From Nanobdellota archaeon (lineage in GTDB: Archaea; Nanobdellota; Nanobdellia; Woesearchaeales; JAGLXL01): a DNA stretch of 64,000 nt. Position numbers and translations under genes: made by a program. The DNA lies in NCBI GenBank assembly GCA_023132895.1, contig JAGLXL010000001.1, positions 185,268 through 249,267 of the forward strand. Reading direction: 5' to 3'. The notes beneath the pieces are model-generated. The model made no database searches. It was not told the DNA's origin and was given only the letters and a program-made list of their open reading frames with translations. Shown here piece after piece: positions 41,245 to 50,116 of this stretch; positions within the stretch are counted from its first letter, which is position 1, and each line of letters opens with the position of its first letter.

Positions 41245-41779
41245 AACGTAAATCGAGTTCTTCTGTTTCTCTGGTTTTATAACCAGATAATAAATGACTA
41301 AGTGTTTCTAATTTTCCCAAAGTTCCTTGCACCAACAAAACAGGCACAAAATAATCTTGACGTTGAGGCGTATCATACTCCAACTCGATTCCAAAAAAAC
41401 TTTTGCTTGAACAAACTTTAGTAACTTCCCGGTCGAAGCCATGGATAGCAAAAGCTGCCTCAGAACCAGATAATTTTTTTTCAAGATTATCCAAGCATCT
41501 GCCAAGTTGTTCTATAGCTTCTGTAATCTGATCAGGAGAATCAGCATAAACTTCAGCAATGATTTGGTAAGTATCTCCAACTTCATGGACGAAATAAATC
41601 AGATAACCAGGCTGATTGAGTTTTGCTTCGCGTTGTTGTTTTTCTGCTTCGATTTTTTCACGAAGTTCTTGAACTTTAATCTCTCTGGTTGATTGTTTTT
41701 TTGCTAATTTTTCTTTTCTGGCTTCATTTAACTCTGTCCTTTGTTTTGGAGTTAAACTCCATTTGTCTTTCTTGGCCAT
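41216..41779 (-). CDS. Hypothetical protein, 187 aa
   Basis: Not recognised. The first 55 aa are a charged helix (KQSTREIKVQELREKIEAEKQQREAKL), followed by an alpha/beta domain. Its last codons overlap the convergent dph6 gene. Confidence 0.62.
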   Translation of the reverse strand: MAKKDKWSLTPKQRTELNEARKEKLAKKQSTREIKVQELREKIEAEKQQREAKLNQPGYLIYFVHEVGDTYQIIAEVYADSPDQITEAIEQLGRCLDNLEKKLSGSEAAFAIHGFDREVTKVCSSKSFFGIELEYDTPQRQDYFVPVLLVQGTLGKLETLSHLLSGYKTRETEELDLRSTSQPDQTQ

Positions 41780-41814
41780 TTTAACTTCAGAAAAAAGATT
41801 ATTTAAAAAGGTTT

Positions 41815-42363
41815 CTATAGTGGATTATGTTTTAGGTAATTAATGATTTTTTGGGAGATAAAAGGTTGGCCATTGATTAAAATGTATCTATAGGGCAGGA
41901 TTACTTCTTCTCCTTTTTGGATGGGGATAGTTAATTTGTCTTTGAACTTGATTTTCTGGAGAGGGGTGCTGCTGATTATTATGAAAGCAGTGAGAACAGC
42001 GTTATCTGTGGACATTTGTTTATGGCCAATGTTTCTGGTTGGAATTTTGAGTTGTTTGGCTAATGGTTCGGTTCGTTTTTTTCTGGGGTAATCTCCCAGG
42101 ATGCCGCCAAAAATGAGGTAGTCAAATTTGTTTTTGTCTTGTGGTTTGAGGGTTTCTTTGGCTGAGGGGTCTAAGAGGCAGGCTTTTTTTAGGTTAAGCT
42201 GGGTGACTGATTGATTTTTGACTGTGCCTAATGTTTTAAGTTTGGTTTCATTGGTGTTGGTGAAGATTAAGTTATTTTTGCCAACTATTTTAGAAATATT
42301 TTGGTATTCTGCGTAGCACCATTCTGAAAGCTCGGGTTCCATGTGTTCAATGATATATTTCAT
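41815..42363 (-). CDS. SPOUT-type SAM-dependent methyltransferase (DUF431/SFM1-like)
   Basis: A 182-aa protein with the family signatures IIEHMEPELSEWCYAEYQNI and FDYLIFGGILGDYPRKKRTEPL; the second is the knot region that binds SAM. The yeast relative SFM1 methylates an arginine of ribosomal protein S3, while archaeal members are usually listed as RNA methyltransferases. The target here is therefore open. Confidence 0.85.
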   Translation of the reverse strand: MKYIIEHMEPELSEWCYAEYQNISKIVGKNNLIFTNTNETKLKTLGTVKNQSVTQLNLKKACLLDPSAKETLKPQDKNKFDYLIFGGILGDYPRKKRTEPLAKQLKIPTRNIGHKQMSTDNAVLTAFIIISSTPLQKIKFKDKLTIPIQKGEEVILPYRYILINGQPFISQKIINYLKHNPL

Positions 42364-42407
42364 TAAATAGAAAGATTTTTAACTTATTTTTAATTGTTTT
42401 TATTAAA

Positions 42408-43064
42408 ATGGGGTTTTTCGACGCAATTTGGTTTGGGATAAGCTGGTTTTTTAGCTTATTCTTAGGCTGGTTATTGATTTTTGCAGCTCCTTTTAAAAAT
42501 TTGAGCATGCTTTGGATTATTGTTCCGATTTATGTCAACTGGATTTTCACTGATTTTTTTCAAGAGAGGAGGAGAACAGCAATTGGCAATGCCATTACTA
42601 ATGGCGCGGTTGTTTTGTGGGTTTCAATAGACTGGTTCAGAACCATGATAAATTCTTTTGTCAGTTTTAATCTGGTTTTTTTGATTAAATCTATTTTGAT
42701 TGCTGTGGTTTTAGTTTATGGGATGTTTATTATTATGGAAGGCATTCGCGGCAAGGATTTTGTAACTAAATTAGGCAGGGTTCGCGAGACTTCTTATATC
42801 ATGTTAATGTTTACGCCGGTGATTTATGGAGTTTTGGCATTGAATTTTTTGAATATTTTAGCTATGGTTGTGTTTTTCCCTCTGTTTTATTTCTTGATTG
42901 AGTTTGTTAATCATTTTATTTTGCCCAAGTTAGGATTTATTAAACATGAAGAGGAAGCAGAGAAAAAATTAGAAGGAAAAGATGAACATGAAGAGATGCC
43001 TGGTTTTGGCGGGCCTGGTTTGGGCGAAGAAAAAACTCCTAAAATGCCGGATTTAAAATTATAA
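42408..43064 (+). CDS. Multi-pass membrane protein, 218 aa
   Basis: About six hydrophobic helices are seen between residues 5 and 175, followed by an acidic, Gly/Pro-rich cytoplasmic tail (EEEAEKKLEGKDEHEEMPGFGG). Not recognised. Its stop shares one base with the rsmI start (TAATG), so the genes are translationally coupled. Confidence 0.72.
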   Translation: MGFFDAIWFGISWFFSLFLGWLLIFAAPFKNLSMLWIIVPIYVNWIFTDFFQERRRTAIGNAITNGAVVLWVSIDWFRTMINSFVSFNLVFLIKSILIAVVLVYGMFIIMEGIRGKDFVTKLGRVRETSYIMLMFTPVIYGVLALNFLNILAMVVFFPLFYFLIEFVNHFILPKLGFIKHEEEAEKKLEGKDEHEEMPGFGGPGLGEEKTPKMPDLKL

Positions 43065-43711
43065 TGTTATACATTGTAGCAACACCAATCGGGAACTTGA
43101 AAGATATTACTTTTAGAGCAATTGATGTTCTTAGAAATGTTGATTTGATTCTGGCTGAAGATACCCGCCGGACTGGAATTCTGTTGAAAGAATATAAGAT
43201 TAAAGGGAAAATGATTTCTTTTAATGATTTTAACAAAGAAAAGAAAACAGCTTCAGTTATTGAAATGTTGAAGAAGGGTAAGGAAATTGCTTTGGTTTCA
43301 GATGCTGGAACACCTGGAATTTCAGATCCTGGTTTTTATTTGGTGCGTGAATGTGTTAAGGGAGGGATTAAGATTATTCCTGTACCTGGGGCATGTGCTT
43401 TGATTTCCGGTCTGGTTTGTTCTGGCCTGCCAACTGACAAGTTTTCTTTTTTTGGTTTTATTCCGAAGAAAGAAGGCAAGAAAAAAGAATTTTTTAAAGG
43501 TGTTTCGGGGACAACTGTGTTTTATGAAAGCCCGCATCGGCTGTTGAAGACTTTGAAATTGATGAATGAAATGATTCCAAATAAAAATGTTGTTATAGCA
43601 CGAGAGTTGACTAAAAAGTTTGAAGAGTTTATTCGCGGAACTGTTGCTGAGGTTTATTTAGAATTAAAAGATAAAAAAATTAAAGGCGAGATTGTGGTTG
43701 TGATTAATTAA
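43064..43711 (+). CDS. rsmI: 16S rRNA 2'-O-ribose methyltransferase RsmI family
   Basis: A 215-aa tetrapyrrole-methylase-fold protein with the RsmI motifs YIVATPIGNLKDIT, LAEDTRRTGILL, LVSDAGTPGISDPG and FYESPHRLLKTL. RsmI 2'-O-methylates C1402 of bacterial 16S rRNA in the decoding centre. The family is bacterial, so its presence in an archaeon suggests horizontal transfer. The short C-terminus lacks the extra domain of longer bacterial versions. It shares a TTAA palindrome with the convergent gene at the stop. Confidence 0.93.
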   Translation: MLYIVATPIGNLKDITFRAIDVLRNVDLILAEDTRRTGILLKEYKIKGKMISFNDFNKEKKTASVIEMLKKGKEIALVSDAGTPGISDPGFYLVRECVKGGIKIIPVPGACALISGLVCSGLPTDKFSFFGFIPKKEGKKKEFFKGVSGTTVFYESPHRLLKTLKLMNEMIPNKNVVIARELTKKFEEFIRGTVAEVYLELKDKKIKGEIVVVIN

Positions 43712-44670
43712 GATAAGATAGTAAAGATTCCTGAAGTGTCAAGATCCTTATAATCAACCCAAACCACGGTTTCTTTTCCAATATCTTTGAATTTAATATC
43801 TCCAAGACACCAATCTTTTTCACCGAGATGGGCTACTTTTTTGAGTTTTTGGCGTATCTCTTTTCTTTTTTCTTGAGAAGGATTCTTTAAAGCGGTGTGC
43901 CAGTCGTATTGCGGGGCACGACAAAGGCCTTGTTTATTGATATATTGGATATGTGATAAATCTATTTTATCTTCGTTTTGGATAAGGAATTCTTCTGTTG
44001 GAGTAAGAGTGAAAAGTATGGATTTATCCCGGCCATCAGGGTTGGAATAAACAGCAAAGGCATTTCTGTTGCCAATATCTTTTCGGTAAATTTTTTCAAT
44101 ATCCCAATGAAACAAATGTTGGTCATGAAAAGCGTCCACTACCCATTGAAACCTTTCTCTGTCTACTGGCGGGCCAAAGACCTTTTCAATCTCATCAATT
44201 TTAGGGCTTTCAAGTTTAGGAGAAACTTTTCCTCCAGAATAATCAAAGACATTGGTACGACCTAACTCCCATCCTAATTCAAATAAAAGAGCTTCTCTTG
44301 AATCCATTAGGTACGTATAGAGAAGTGTTTCTTTGCCTTTGGTTATTTCTACAGTAAGAGCAGAGGTACCATTGTCTTTGTAATTGACTGGGAATCGTTT
44401 GACAGAATCAAATTCATCTCTTTCTCTGGTGCCGGCTTTTTTTAGCAAGTCTTGAGTTAAATAGTCTGTTTCCTGTCTGTAAACTTCTTGATAAGAAGCA
44501 ACTGGTTCTCCTAATCTTTTTTCCAAAGGTTTTTCTTTTAGTTGAGAAAAAAGAGTTCTATTAGAACAAAAATTTCTATTTTCATACCAATCTTCAGAAT
44601 CATATTCTTGATTATCATGATAATCTTCGGTTCTATGACCCATTAAATCAAGTTCGTTTTTTATTCTCAT
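43708..44670 (-). CDS. Hypothetical protein, 320 aa
   Basis: Not recognised. Soluble, acidic, with aromatic-rich segments (QWVVDAFHDQHLFHWDIEKIY). It lies 8 bp after the FKBP gene on the same strand and is likely co-transcribed with it; its stop overlaps the rsmI stop by 4 bp. Confidence 0.65.
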   Translation of the reverse strand: MRIKNELDLMGHRTEDYHDNQEYDSEDWYENRNFCSNRTLFSQLKEKPLEKRLGEPVASYQEVYRQETDYLTQDLLKKAGTRERDEFDSVKRFPVNYKDNGTSALTVEITKGKETLLYTYLMDSREALLFELGWELGRTNVFDYSGGKVSPKLESPKIDEIEKVFGPPVDRERFQWVVDAFHDQHLFHWDIEKIYRKDIGNRNAFAVYSNPDGRDKSILFTLTPTEEFLIQNEDKIDLSHIQYINKQGLCRAPQYDWHTALKNPSQEKRKEIRQKLKKVAHLGEKDWCLGDIKFKDIGKETVVWVDYKDLDTSGIFTILS

Positions 44671-44678
44671 CTCTATAT

Positions 44679-45107
44679 TTAATTCACTTCTAAAACAGTT
44701 ATCTTAAAAGTCAAATCTTTGCCAGCCAAGGGATGATTTAAGTCAACAGAAACTTCTTTTTCATTGACTTCAGTGATTTTAGCCGGGATTTGCTGGCCTT
44801 CGGGTGTTTTGATGACCAAGACCATACCAACTTTTGGCTCTTGTTCTTTTGGCAACTGGTCTCTGAGAATTTTTTTGATTAATTGTGGATTGACATCGCC
44901 ATAAGCTTCGGCTTTGGGAATCTTGATTTCTTTCATCTGGCCTTTTTCCATGCCGACAACAGCATTTTCAAAACCTTTGATGACCTGGCCAGCGCCAACT
45001 TCAAATTCTAATTTTTTTTCATGTTTTTCTGAGGAATCAAAGACAGTGCCGTCTTCTAATTTTCCTTCGTAATCAACTTTGACCTTATCTCCTTTCTTGA
45101 TTGGCAT
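44679..45107 (-). CDS. FKBP-type peptidyl-prolyl isomerase, SlyD-like
   Basis: A 142-aa protein with DKVKVDYEGKLEDGTVFDSS, FEVGAGQVIKGFENAVVGM and a C-terminal DLNHPLAGKDLTFKITVLEV, the layout of short archaeal FKBPs with an insert-in-flap chaperone domain (about residues 85-125). It catalyses cis-trans isomerisation of prolyl bonds and prevents aggregation of folding proteins in the cytoplasm. Confidence 0.95.
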   Translation of the reverse strand: MPIKKGDKVKVDYEGKLEDGTVFDSSEKHEKKLEFEVGAGQVIKGFENAVVGMEKGQMKEIKIPKAEAYGDVNPQLIKKILRDQLPKEQEPKVGMVLVIKTPEGQQIPAKITEVNEKEVSVDLNHPLAGKDLTFKITVLEVN

Positions 45108-45218
45108 AATATCATCTCCATAAGTGTTTTTATTTGAGTTTTAGTTAATATTATATAAGAGTTTGGGTTAAATTTATAAGAAAATTTCAAAAACTATTTA
45201 AATCGTGAAATTTTCTGG

Positions 45219-45302
45219 AGTTCATAAAGTACCATGCACGAAAAAAGCAAAGCTTTTTTGTGTCCTAGAAATTCTGAAAAAATTTCTATGACTTTATGAA
45301 CT
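45219..45302 (+). promoter_or_regulatory. Three-way-junction structured element upstream of CNNM/CorC gene
   Basis: An outer 12-bp stem (AGTTCATAAAGT 45219-45230 with ACTTTATGAACT 45291-45302) encloses two hairpins. P2 is AAAAAAGC-AAA-GCTTTTTT (45241-45259), extended by CAC/GTG past one bulged G; P3 is TAGAAATT/AATTTCTA (45266-45288). A TATA-like TATTTAAAT (about 45195-45203) would start transcription near 45220, making this the mRNA leader. A second TATA-like box at 45302-45310 is the competing interpretation. Confidence 0.55.
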
Positions 45303-45343
45303 ATAAAAAATAATCAATTAAATAGATAAAAAGAGGGTTGTGA

Positions 45344-46573
45344 ATGCTAGAATTAGAAATTTGGATATTGGTGGTGTTATTATTTTTCTCTGCTTTTTTT
45401 TCTGGTATTGAAACAGCTTTTATGTCTTTGAGTATGGTCAAGGTTCTGGCTTTAGTTAAGAAAAAAAGAAAGGGAGCAGAGACTTTGCATCGTTTGAAAG
45501 AAAATCCCCATAGGTTGATCATTACTATTTTAATCGGCAATAATTTAGTTAATGTTGGAGCTGCTTCTCTGGCAACTGTTGTTTTTACTGATTTGTTTGG
45601 TTCTTCTGGTATAGGGATTGCCACTGGAGTAATGACTTTTTTGATTTTGGTTTTTGGAGAAATAACACCAAAAACTTTGGCGACACAGCATGCAGAAAAG
45701 ATTTCTCTTTTTGTAGCTAGACCAATTGAATTGCTGTCTTATTTATTGCTGCCTTTGGTAATTGTGTTTGAGGTGATATCCAAAGGGGTTTCCCGTTTGT
45801 TTGGTACTAAAGAAGAAAAACTTTCTGAAGAAGAAATCAGGACCATAGTAACCATGGGCAGAGCAGAAGGCATCTTAGGAAAGGAAGCTGCTGAGATGAT
45901 GCATAATGTTCTGGAGTTTGAAGATACAAAAGTTGTGGATATTATGACTCCCAAGGATAAAATTGATATGATCAATGGGAATTTAACATTGAAAAAAGTG
46001 ATTGATTTTGTAGTGAGGTCGCCTTATTCCAGATTTCCTGTTTTTATTAAAAATAAAGATAAAATTAGTGGGATATTAGATGTAGATGATGTTTTGAAAC
46101 AAGCTAAGAATAGGAAATTAGATATTAAGGTAAAAAAGATTGTCCGTAAAATATTTTTTGTGCCTGAATCAAAAGAGATTGATGATTTATTGGTTGAATT
46201 TGAGGGCAAGCATGTGCCCATGGCCATGGTAGTTGATGAATACGGTAATGTGTCTGGTTTAGTGACAGTGGAAGATATATTAGAAGAGATTGTGGGAGAT
46301 ATTTTTGACAAGAGCCGGAAAAAAAGCAAGCATATCAGGAAAGTCAGTGATAAATTGATTAAGGTTGATGCCAGGGCTTCGATTGAAGAGCTGAACAGGA
46401 CGCTGCATTTGGATTTAGAGGAGAAGCATTTTGACACAATTGCTGGTTTTGTTGAAGGCCGACTGAAAAAGATTCCTAAGAAAGGTGAAGAAGTTAAGTT
46501 AAAGAAGATGACAATTGTAGTTGATAAAGTTTCGAAGCAGGGGATAAAAAGCGTGAAGATAATAAGACACTGA
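45344..46573 (+). CDS. CNNM/CorC-family membrane transporter (DUF21 + CBS pair + CorC_HlyC)
   Basis: A 409-aa protein: an N-terminal DUF21 domain with four hydrophobic segments (residues 1-170; FFSAFFSGIETAFMSLS), a CBS pair (about 195-315; VDIMTPKDKIDMING, GLVTVEDILEEIVGDI) and a C-terminal CorC/HlyC domain. Members move Mg2+ or other cations, in exchange for Na+ where studied, with CBS domains sensing ATP-Mg. GAGGG lies 6 nt before ATG 45344. The upstream structured element may control it. Confidence 0.93.
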   Translation: MLELEIWILVVLLFFSAFFSGIETAFMSLSMVKVLALVKKKRKGAETLHRLKENPHRLIITILIGNNLVNVGAASLATVVFTDLFGSSGIGIATGVMTFLILVFGEITPKTLATQHAEKISLFVARPIELLSYLLLPLVIVFEVISKGVSRLFGTKEEKLSEEEIRTIVTMGRAEGILGKEAAEMMHNVLEFEDTKVVDIMTPKDKIDMINGNLTLKKVIDFVVRSPYSRFPVFIKNKDKISGILDVDDVLKQAKNRKLDIKVKKIVRKIFFVPESKEIDDLLVEFEGKHVPMAMVVDEYGNVSGLVTVEDILEEIVGDIFDKSRKKSKHIRKVSDKLIKVDARASIEELNRTLHLDLEEKHFDTIAGFVEGRLKKIPKKGEEVKLKKMTIVVDKVSKQGIKSVKIIRH

Positions 46574-46646
46574 TTTCTTGATTCTTTGGAAATCCTGTTG
46601 CTGGTGTTTAGAAAATTATTTAAAATAATTTAGTATCTTAATAAGA

Positions 46647-47597
46647 ATGAGTCCAAAAAAAGGGTTAATGACGTTAAATCGTTATTTAACAATTATTAAA
46701 GGACTTCTTTCTGGTATTGAGAAAGTTCAGATTGACATTGAAAGGGCAGCAAATAATTTGAAAAAAAGACGCAAAACAGATACTGCTCAAATTCTTAAAT
46801 GGATTGATAAAGAGCTTTCTTTATTGGAAGAGCTAGATAAAGGTCCTTTGGCAGATTTTGAAAGGCTAGTTAACTTAGTTAAAAGGAGACCAAAAATTGA
46901 AGCTAAATACAAAGGTATTTTAGATGCTTTACGTGAGTTGCAGCCAACTATTAAAAATATAAAAAAAGCTGTGACAGGTCAAAAGACTGCTCTGGCAAAA
47001 GGTAAGATAAACACTTTCTTAGCAGATTATGAGTTACAGAAAAAGCATGAAGGAAGATTTATTGAAAAAGCTAGTAAAAGCGGCGTTAAAGGAATCTCTA
47101 AGATGAGAAGAATGGCGACAGGTTTTGTGATGGCAGCTATTATGTTAATTAGCCAAGGCTGTGCCATAATTCAACAAACAAGAGAAACTAAGATTGAACC
47201 GACAAAGGTTGAGAAAGTTGAGAAGGTTAAAAATATATATTCCAGCCCTGTAGTTAAAAAAAGTTGGGGTTTTAGAATTTTATTTAAGATTGGTGATGTT
47301 GATAAAACAAAACTAATTTACATTAAAGGTGATAAATTATATTTAATTGGATTTAGCCGTGTCTGCGCCATAGAAAAAACTGCCAGGAGAGATGCTGAGA
47401 GACAGGCTGTAAGTAAATTGGCTAATTTAACAGGCCAATCAAGAATTTCTATTCTGCCAACTAAGGCAAATATAATCAAAGTTGAAAACAAAAAGGGTGA
47501 AACTGGATGGGTGGCAGAAGTTCTTTGCTGGGTATCATTGAGTAATTTTAGTAAAAAGATTCAAAAGTTAATTAAAGAAAAAGTGCCAGTATTTTGA
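46647..47597 (+). CDS. Membrane-associated hypothetical protein, 316 aa
   Basis: Residues 1-150 are helical and charged, followed by one apolar segment with a lipobox-like end (ATGFVMAAIMLISQGCAII) near 155-172, then a C-terminal domain with ARRDAERQAVSKLANLTG, reminiscent of LPP20-type lipoproteins. Because the apolar segment is internal, it may be a signal anchor. Alternatively, the real N-terminus lies later (Met near 152). Confidence 0.6.
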   Translation: MSPKKGLMTLNRYLTIIKGLLSGIEKVQIDIERAANNLKKRRKTDTAQILKWIDKELSLLEELDKGPLADFERLVNLVKRRPKIEAKYKGILDALRELQPTIKNIKKAVTGQKTALAKGKINTFLADYELQKKHEGRFIEKASKSGVKGISKMRRMATGFVMAAIMLISQGCAIIQQTRETKIEPTKVEKVEKVKNIYSSPVVKKSWGFRILFKIGDVDKTKLIYIKGDKLYLIGFSRVCAIEKTARRDAERQAVSKLANLTGQSRISILPTKANIIKVENKKGETGWVAEVLCWVSLSNFSKKIQKLIKEKVPVF

Positions 47598-47682
47598 ATC
47601 CTGCTGTTAGGGTTTATTTCTTACTTTATAGTAGTGACAAAAACGAAAGATTTATAAAGGGTTACATATATTTTAAGTTAAA

Positions 47683-48717
47683 ATGTACCAGATACAACCA
47701 GAATTAGCTAGAGTCAGAAAAAGGAAAGAGGAAATTTTAAACCACCCAGAGTATTCTGCTAATCAAAGAAATAGTTTAGTTAAGATGCTTGAAGAAGAAG
47801 CTAATTATCATTCTGCGGTTTTGGAGATACCTACTTCTGGAACTGCTATGGGTGTGACTAAATCAACTAATGGAAAAATTGATTCTCCACATGTACTTAA
47901 GGAAAGAGTAAAAGGAATCTGGGATTGGGCTGTTGTTGAATTTAATAAAATTTACCGGGACAATGGCGGCCTTTCTGAAGAATTTTTAATTGATTTAAAT
48001 AATAAATTTGAACCCATTAGTTTAGGTTATAGAAGTGAAAGAGTTAGGATGAAAGATTTGGGTTATGTTCCTCCTAATCCAATGAAAGTTCCAGAGTTTA
48101 TGGATCTTTTAGTAAGCCAGATTAATGATGGAAGAGAACTTCCTTTGGAGCAGGCTATTCAAAGTCATTTTCATATAACTAGAATCCAGCCTTTTATTGA
48201 CGGCAACAAAAGAACTGCAAGAGTGGTTCAGAATTTGCTTTTGAATTATGGCGGTTATTTCCCAATTGTGGTTCAGCAAGGTGAAAGAGACATTTACATG
48301 AATCTTTTGGATAGTGCCATGTGCGCTTTTAGAGACAGAGAGGCAACTTCTGCACCGGGAGCCAATATTTGTATTTCAACCCAGCTTTCAGGCGATGAAT
48401 TAAGATTTTATTCATATTTGCTTTCAAAAGAAATGACAGCCCTGAACAGTGTTGAAGAAGCATTAGCAAAAAATAGAAGTTATGAGGTTAGTTTTAATTT
48501 AAAAGGTCATCCTGGTTTATTGCACTCTGCAAAAAATTCTTTGAGTGGTTTTTTCAGGAAAAGAAATTTATCAGGACAAGTTCGTTTAAGAAAATCCGGT
48601 GGAGCAACTATTACTGTCAAAGGAGATATCAGCAGGGATCAGGTTGAAACAATTCTTGATGTTGGCGTTCCTAAACTTAAATCAAACCAATATGAAGTTG
48701 TTGTTAAGAACGATTAA
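47683..48717 (+). CDS. Fic-domain protein with altered catalytic motif, 344 aa
   Basis: The Fic core is at residues 100-240. The signature reads RIQPFIDGNKRTAR (167-180), so the catalytic His of HPFxDGN is Gln169. An inhibitory-helix-like SAVLE (44-48) fits the class II S/T-x-x-x-E motif. Fic enzymes transfer AMP or related groups to protein hydroxyls; loss of the His suggests no or different chemistry. The C-terminal 100 aa form an alpha/beta domain of unknown role. The 3' end overlaps a convergent gene by 4 bp. Confidence 0.85.
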   Translation: MYQIQPELARVRKRKEEILNHPEYSANQRNSLVKMLEEEANYHSAVLEIPTSGTAMGVTKSTNGKIDSPHVLKERVKGIWDWAVVEFNKIYRDNGGLSEEFLIDLNNKFEPISLGYRSERVRMKDLGYVPPNPMKVPEFMDLLVSQINDGRELPLEQAIQSHFHITRIQPFIDGNKRTARVVQNLLLNYGGYFPIVVQQGERDIYMNLLDSAMCAFRDREATSAPGANICISTQLSGDELRFYSYLLSKEMTALNSVEEALAKNRSYEVSFNLKGHPGLLHSAKNSLSGFFRKRNLSGQVRLRKSGGATITVKGDISRDQVETILDVGVPKLKSNQYEVVVKND

Positions 48718-48938
48718 GAATTTATGATTTTTTCTAGAGCAGCTTCGGCTAAATGATAAACACCAACAGCGATAGCTGTGCTTAAAATAGTGTGGTAAAG
48801 GAATAAACATTTGGATCTGAGGCTGGCATCAGGGTGATCTAATTTAATGGCAATTTGATGCCTCATCCTGTATTTAACATAACCACCAAAAGGAAAAAGA
48901 ACGTCACCTAATTTTATTTTATAATCTGGTTCCTGCAT
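48714..48938 (-). CDS. Small hypothetical protein with one apolar helix, 74 aa
   Basis: Residues about 47-63 (FLYHTILSTAIAVGVYHLA) form an apolar helix near the C-terminus, compatible with a tail anchor. Not recognised. Its stop shares TTAA with the Fic gene stop. Confidence 0.6.
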   Translation of the reverse strand: MQEPDYKIKLGDVLFPFGGYVKYRMRHQIAIKLDHPDASLRSKCLFLYHTILSTAIAVGVYHLAEAALEKIINS

Positions 48939-48990
48939 TTATTATAAAATTAATTACTGATATAAAAGAATTATTGTTCTGCTGGTGTTT

Positions 48991-49167
48991 TTATTCGACT
49001 AAGTACTTCTTGTTGTTGACTTCAACAATGTCTTGGGGAGACAATTTTTTCTTATTACGGGTTTCTACCTGACCATTGAGTTTAACTTTTCCTGAGCGGA
49101 TAAGAAGTTTAGCTTGTCCGCCTGTGGCAGCTAAGCCTTTGATTTTAATGAAAGCGTTGAGTTCCAT
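48991..49167 (-). CDS. S4-domain RNA-binding protein (YaaA/YbcJ-like), 58 aa
   Basis: The product MELNAFIKIKGLAATGGQAK followed by LLIRSGKVKLNGQVETRNKKKLSPQDIVEV is a minimal S4 fold as in YaaA/YbcJ-type proteins. The family binds structured RNA, often rRNA. It sits just downstream of S10 in the translation block, 32 bp from the S10 stop, so it is probably part of that operon. Confidence 0.85.
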   Translation of the reverse strand: MELNAFIKIKGLAATGGQAKLLIRSGKVKLNGQVETRNKKKLSPQDIVEVNNKKYLVE

Positions 49168-49199
49168 AAGTGGAATTAAAGAAGATTTGATATAAAAAC

Positions 49200-49514
49200 T
49201 TACTGTTCAATCATTTCAATTTCAATATTCAATCCTTCAGGGATTGGAACACGCATGACTAATCTTAAAGTTCGTTCGTCAGCAGAAAGATCGACTAATC
49301 TCTTGTGGATTCGCATTTCAAAACGATCCCAAGAACGTTTGCCCTCAAAAGCAGGACTCTTTTTGGTGGTGATTTTGAGTTTTTTAGTGGGCAAAGGTAT
49401 AGGTCCTTTTAACTCAACGCCGGTTTTCTCGGCAATGTCCTGGATTGCAGCGCAAACCTGATTGACCTTATCAATGTCAGCGCTAGCGAGTTTAATTCTT
49501 GCTTTTTGAGCCAT
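49200..49514 (-). CDS. rps10: Small ribosomal subunit protein S10 (uS10)
   Basis: A 104-aa protein [11 protein letters not shown]... with the S10 core [36 protein letters not shown]10 is part of the 30S head. Archaeal S10 typically follows EF-1A; here a YkgJ-like gene intervenes. I start at ATG 49514, which gives the standard length, not the upstream in-frame start at 49538. Confidence 0.96.
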   Translation of the reverse strand: MAQKARIKLASADIDKVNQVCAAIQDIAEKTGVELKGPIPLPTKKLKITTKKSPAFEGKRSWDRFEMRIHKRLVDLSADERTLRLVMRVPIPEGLNIEIEMIEQ

Positions 49515-49604
49515 GATACAAAATGGTGAATCATACAATAAACCATTAGTAGTGGAGAAAAAGTAATGGGTTGTTTATAAAGATTACGGTTAGACAAGAA
49601 TAAA

Positions 49605-50063
49605 TTACAATGCTTTACTAAAGGCTTCCTGGACTTGGTTTTCAAATATTGCTTTTGGCGGATGGTGTGCTCTTTTTTTGATTGGTGTTTGGGCAACTTT
49701 TTGAATAGCTTCTGGTGTTCTGGATTTAAGAATTTCCACGGCAACGAGCATTAACTGGTATCTTTGCAAATCTGAGCCTCTTTGTCTATAATCAAAACCA
49801 TAGCATTTGAAAGCTTGGCAGGGAACAGGTTTGCCGTCTTCGTGTAATTCACAATCAGAACTATCGGCATGTTCGCAGGGTTCGAATTTTTCTTTGACAG
49901 ATTCAACGCCCCAGGCATAACAGCAGGCACCGCAGCGGTCACAACCTTCTTCACCCCAAATATTCAGGCCTTGGTCATAGAGTTGATACTGGACTTTCAT
50001 GATTCTTTCATCTAGCTCAGTCATTTCTCCTAAGAACTTATCTCCTTTTGGGTTGAGTTTCAT
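49605..50063 (-). CDS. YkgJ-type Cys-cluster protein, 152 aa
   Basis: The CDRCGACCYAWG motif, then CEH, CELH and PCQAFKC, gives the CxxCxxCC-type pattern of the YkgJ family, thought to bind zinc or an iron-sulfur cluster. The function is not known. It lies between EF-1A and S10 on the same strand. Confidence 0.85.
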   Translation of the reverse strand: MKLNPKGDKFLGEMTELDERIMKVQYQLYDQGLNIWGEEGCDRCGACCYAWGVESVKEKFEPCEHADSSDCELHEDGKPVPCQAFKCYGFDYRQRGSDLQRYQLMLVAVEILKSRTPEAIQKVAQTPIKKRAHHPPKAIFENQVQEAFSKAL

Positions 50064-50116
50064 TTTAAGAGAACTATCACTTTTTTTAAAGAAGTAATAA
50101 AATAAAAAAATAAAAT

